From Centropus unirufus (Eukaryota > Chordata > Aves > Cuculiformes > Centropidae), in the NCBI GenBank assembly GCA_013397695.1, contig VYZI01000133.1:1509684-1573683 (forward strand): a DNA stretch of 64,000 bases, read 5' to 3'. Shown here piece after piece: positions 60,946 to 64,000 of the stretch (the stretch's first letter is position 1; every line of letters begins with the position of its first letter). A model generated the notes under the pieces. The model saw only the letters and a list, made by a program, of their open reading frames with translations. It ran no database searches and had not been told where the DNA came from. The translations under genes were made by a program, and so were the position numbers.

Positions 60946-61458
60946 TTAATGGATTATACATTTTCCTATAAATATGGAAAATTAGGTGTGGATCTTTTAT
61001 AATAAATATAGAAGTAATTTTCAGTACATCTACCACATAATGTTATAGTTTTGAGAAAAAAACTGAGGGCCAAGAATAAACAGACTCACACTAAAGTGTG
61101 TGTACTATTCTATAGTAATCTGTACTGTAGTGTTTTCTTTCTTTATTTTTTTTTTTCCGATGGCCAGTATTTTGTTCTGAGTAACTACTTGAGGGAAAAT
61201 AATGCATCATATTTTGAAGAAATCCTTTTCAAGCAAGGCTTCATTTAACATTCTCAAGCCTCACTTAGCCTTCCAGATTTAATGGCGCATTTTACTTCAT
61301 TTTTCCATCCACTATCCACAGACTCTTGCATGACAGGGTAGTGAATGAACCGTTTCTTTATTTAACCTCACACTTTCCAGTTCCTCCTTCAAATACAGTA
61401 CTTATGATTGTGGGATAAGAAAGAACTTCAGATAAATCTGTTTACTCTCAAAAGGAGT
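60946..61458. other. Unannotated DNA
   Basis: No gene is recognised. The plus frame 61051-61248 is chance, and a T-run lies at 61145-61157. Confidence 0.45.
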
Positions 61459-61490
61459 CCCCTCCCTCCCCTCCCCTCCTCCTCTCTCCT
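61459..61490 (-). repeat. C-rich polypyrimidine tract; minus-strand G-quadruplex motif
   Basis: The plus strand has C-runs of 4, 3, 4 and 4 separated by single T at 61459-61476, then more CCT/CTC units to 61490. The minus strand therefore has four G-runs with one-base loops, a very stable class of G-quadruplex. The plus strand could form an i-motif or triplex. No promoter or transcript start is evident nearby. Confidence 0.9.
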
Positions 61491-64000
61491 TCCCTGAAGC
61501 CTTATCAATTCTTTCTCCAATCAGGGAGCAGATGATGATATAACATTTATAAAACCTGAAAATATTGTGAACTTCAGAATGTTACTTTTATCCTCAAGCA
61601 GAAATGGAAAAGGTCAGGTGACTTATTAATTCAGCATTCTGCATTGTTCACATGGTTTCATTAACCTTTAATTTCCCTGTTAATAGATGAAATATATATA
61701 TTCAGGCCCAATCAATAAGGCTTCTTTGATCAATATTTGGCTACGAGAGATCCTTTTTTCATATTTCTACTGGGAATTGGATCACAGCTTGCAAAGAACA
61801 TGATAGCAGTTTATAATGTTAAGATAGAACAGACTGACTAACATAGCAGATGATTTCCATTTTGTGTCCATTGTGACATTTTGAAATTCAAAGCAAAAGT
61901 GTCCTATAGGCAAAAGCTGTTTTAAATAGACTTCTGAAACACAGATCTCTAGAATGGACTATCTGCTTGCTTTCCTTTCTTATTGCCTAATATCTAGGAT
62001 CTGCACTGTTGGCATTCATTATTCATTTTACTTACTAAATTAACTTTGACATAGGTCAAAGCTCTATTCTAAAAGTGCTTACATTTACATCACTTCAGAC
62101 ATTTTCCAGTTAGTTGCACTAGTTAATCCTAGCATAAGCTAAATGGTTCTTTAGTACCAAACTGTGATAATATATGGCTGGTGGACAGTGAATAGATAAG
62201 TTACCAGAATTTTGAAATACCATTTACAGTTTACATACATTAGTCCTGATTATTTTAAATACTATGGATTTGTCTTTATTTATTTACTTCTACAAATGAG
62301 TTTTGGATATGAACTTGATAAAACCACCATTAGAAGCATTCTGTGATTCTTTGCCTTTTACTTTGCTTGAAGCCTGTGACATTCCTCTGGCATGTAAAGA
62401 GGTATGTAATGGAATTGACAGTGTCACTTGACAATGATCAGCTTGTGACAGCTGTCAGAATTCTCCCAGTGGAGGTGGTAGTGCATCACATTTGCTGTAT
62501 GCGGTTCTGCAGCTGTAGAACGTATAGGTCTATGTTGAAGTCTTGTCAGATTAATTAATTTTACACAATGGAGTGGCAATTCTGCACCTCAGAGAAGAAT
62601 AATTCTTACTAGACTTTTTTTCCCTCACAAGAGAATTGTCCTTCTTGAAAGATTTTCTTCACCCCACTAGAAGTTCTTCACATCAAAGCAAAACTTATCC
62701 TTGTCCTGCTTACCACCCACATTTATACTTCATTCTTAGTTGATCTGATAGCCAATGTCCAACAAATGAGACGAAAAATCATTAAAGCAGTGAAGGAATA
62801 AGGAAGCAGTCACTGTCAGCATTCTAGCATGCCACAAAAAGAAAAAAGAAAGACTACATAACAGGTCTGATATAGATAGACAGTTGGATGGATAAGGAAC
62901 TAAGGCCTTTCACTATACTTGTGAAGCAATATTGCAGTATTCAGAACATGGTAAAATGTCAGATGAGCTCTGGAAGATGAAGGTTGGGAAGGAATGTGAA
63001 TCTTAATGTTCTTTTCCCCAAAGTAACAAATCAAGTGTGAAATGATATTTTCCACGCTGGTGATCTAAAGTATAATTTGCAAGGAAAGAAGACTGCAAGT
63101 GCCTGAGCCTCATATGCTCTCCCAACTATGTATCACATTGCTTTCATAATATCTCTGCTAATTGAGTAATTAGAGAGTCATCTGTGTTTATCGATTTTGA
63201 TAAGCTTCAAGATGACAGACTGATACTTGTTCTAGAATATACCAGTGACTCAAAACATACTCACTGTATTTAGGGGAGTCTGTACTGTATATTGAAAGAG
63301 TAATATGAATCAACTATAGAACACCACATAACATGAAGAAAGGTACATTGTGTTCCTCTTCAACAGAGCTATTGGGAGGTTATGCATTCAGGAAGTTTAG
63401 CAGATTTTTAAAAGGGCATAAAATTAGTGGAATGATATATTAATAGCAGAAGTTCTATGGAACAATGAATGCAAGATATGGAGAAGTAAGAAAAGTTAAG
63501 AAAATTAAAACCAAATCAAATCTAAACTGTGAATCTCTGCTGAAGTAACAAAGTGGCAGAACCCATAATAGATTGCTATGATGCAAGAGTCTGGTAATAC
63601 AGAAGAAAGAAATTAAAGAAGTAATAAATGGGAAGATGATTATCTAAAATACTTTTGACCAATTAGAAAAGTGATTCTGAGGTAGATACCTTTGCTTATT
63701 CATCCATTTGTGATCAAAGAAACAGTACATAGAGAAACAACTCTAAGGGAAAAGTTATAGTAATGGTACTGCCATAAAAGCAGTTTTGCTTTAAGTATTA
63801 GGTGAATATTAACAGGTTTATGTGAATGATTACATTTTGTTATTTATATTCTCAAAATAAGTGAAAAACAAGACACAGAAATGGAAACAGAAAAACATAT
63901 TTATATATAAATTTTACAAAACAGGGTGTTAATGCAAGGGACAAAAGATGAAACTGTTGTGTTTCCACCTTCCCACAAAGTTATTATTTCTACAGTTAAC
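61491..64000. other. Unannotated AT-rich DNA
   Basis: No gene or classified repeat is seen to the end of the window. The stretch 61500-61750 is repeat-free with E-box-like CAGGTGA and several homeobox-type TTAAT sites, so it may be a regulatory element, but nothing in the sequence proves this. The frame 62343-62558 resembles no family I know. Confidence 0.4.

Noticed and set aside
62343..62558. 71-codon plus frame with moderately protein-like text
   Set aside because: No family resemblance and no splice sites. It is within what a 64-kb window yields by chance.

Overview
The window looks like non-coding DNA from a sauropsid, most likely a bird. The main evidence is about a dozen fragments of CR1 LINE retrotransposons on both strands. 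Several end in the short tandem TTCTATGATT-type tail that CR1 uses in place of a poly-A tail. A fragment at 339-476 also matches my recollection of a common avian ERV-L-type LTR. The sequence is AT-rich and CpG-poor, and no open frame looks like an intact cellular gene. It is best read as a gene desert or the inside of a very large intron. Nothing here is bacterial: there are no operons, CRISPR arrays, tRNA or rRNA genes.

Layout. 1-4.6 kb: an LTR fragment, an unidentified minus-strand open frame (about 1.79-2.07 kb) and the best exon candidate, 92 nt on the plus strand at 3342-3433 with good splice sites. 4.6-9.6 kb: a patchwork of repeats. Its core is the longest CR1 copy (minus strand, about 6.79-9.12 kb, from the ORF1 esterase through the endonuclease to the start of the reverse transcriptase). 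That copy is interrupted by a ~320-bp sequence also found at 4.62-4.94 kb, and it abuts a GC-rich coding-like segment (9.09-9.34 kb) and a CR1 tail. 11.5-13.8 kb: a candidate minus-strand exon that may be an exonised ancient repeat, then a CR1 ORF1 esterase relic and a CR1 3' end. 18.8-22.3 kb: rearranged CR1 endonuclease, linker and RT pieces, then another 3' end. 22-34 kb: mostly unique AT-rich DNA with a (GGATA)n array and G-quadruplex-prone head, a possible decayed exon at 31.4 kb and two minus-strand CR1 3' ends. 34-59 kb: unique DNA with an assembly gap (36376-36566), small microsatellites, a CR1 RT piece at 40.6 kb, a possible LTR-derived patch near 44 kb, and a 15-bp perfect inverted repeat at 57.7 kb. 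59.5-61 kb: a CR1 copy interrupted by a second CR1 segment. 61.46 kb: a C-rich tract that is a strong G-quadruplex motif on the minus strand.

No genes work together here. The retrotransposon relics are broken by stops and frameshifts. The three exon candidates are on different strands and cannot be assigned to a named gene by eye. I found no convincing new biological system. The items most worth checking are the 3342-3433 exon, the nested ~320-bp repeat and the unidentified coding-like segment at about 9.1-9.34 kb.
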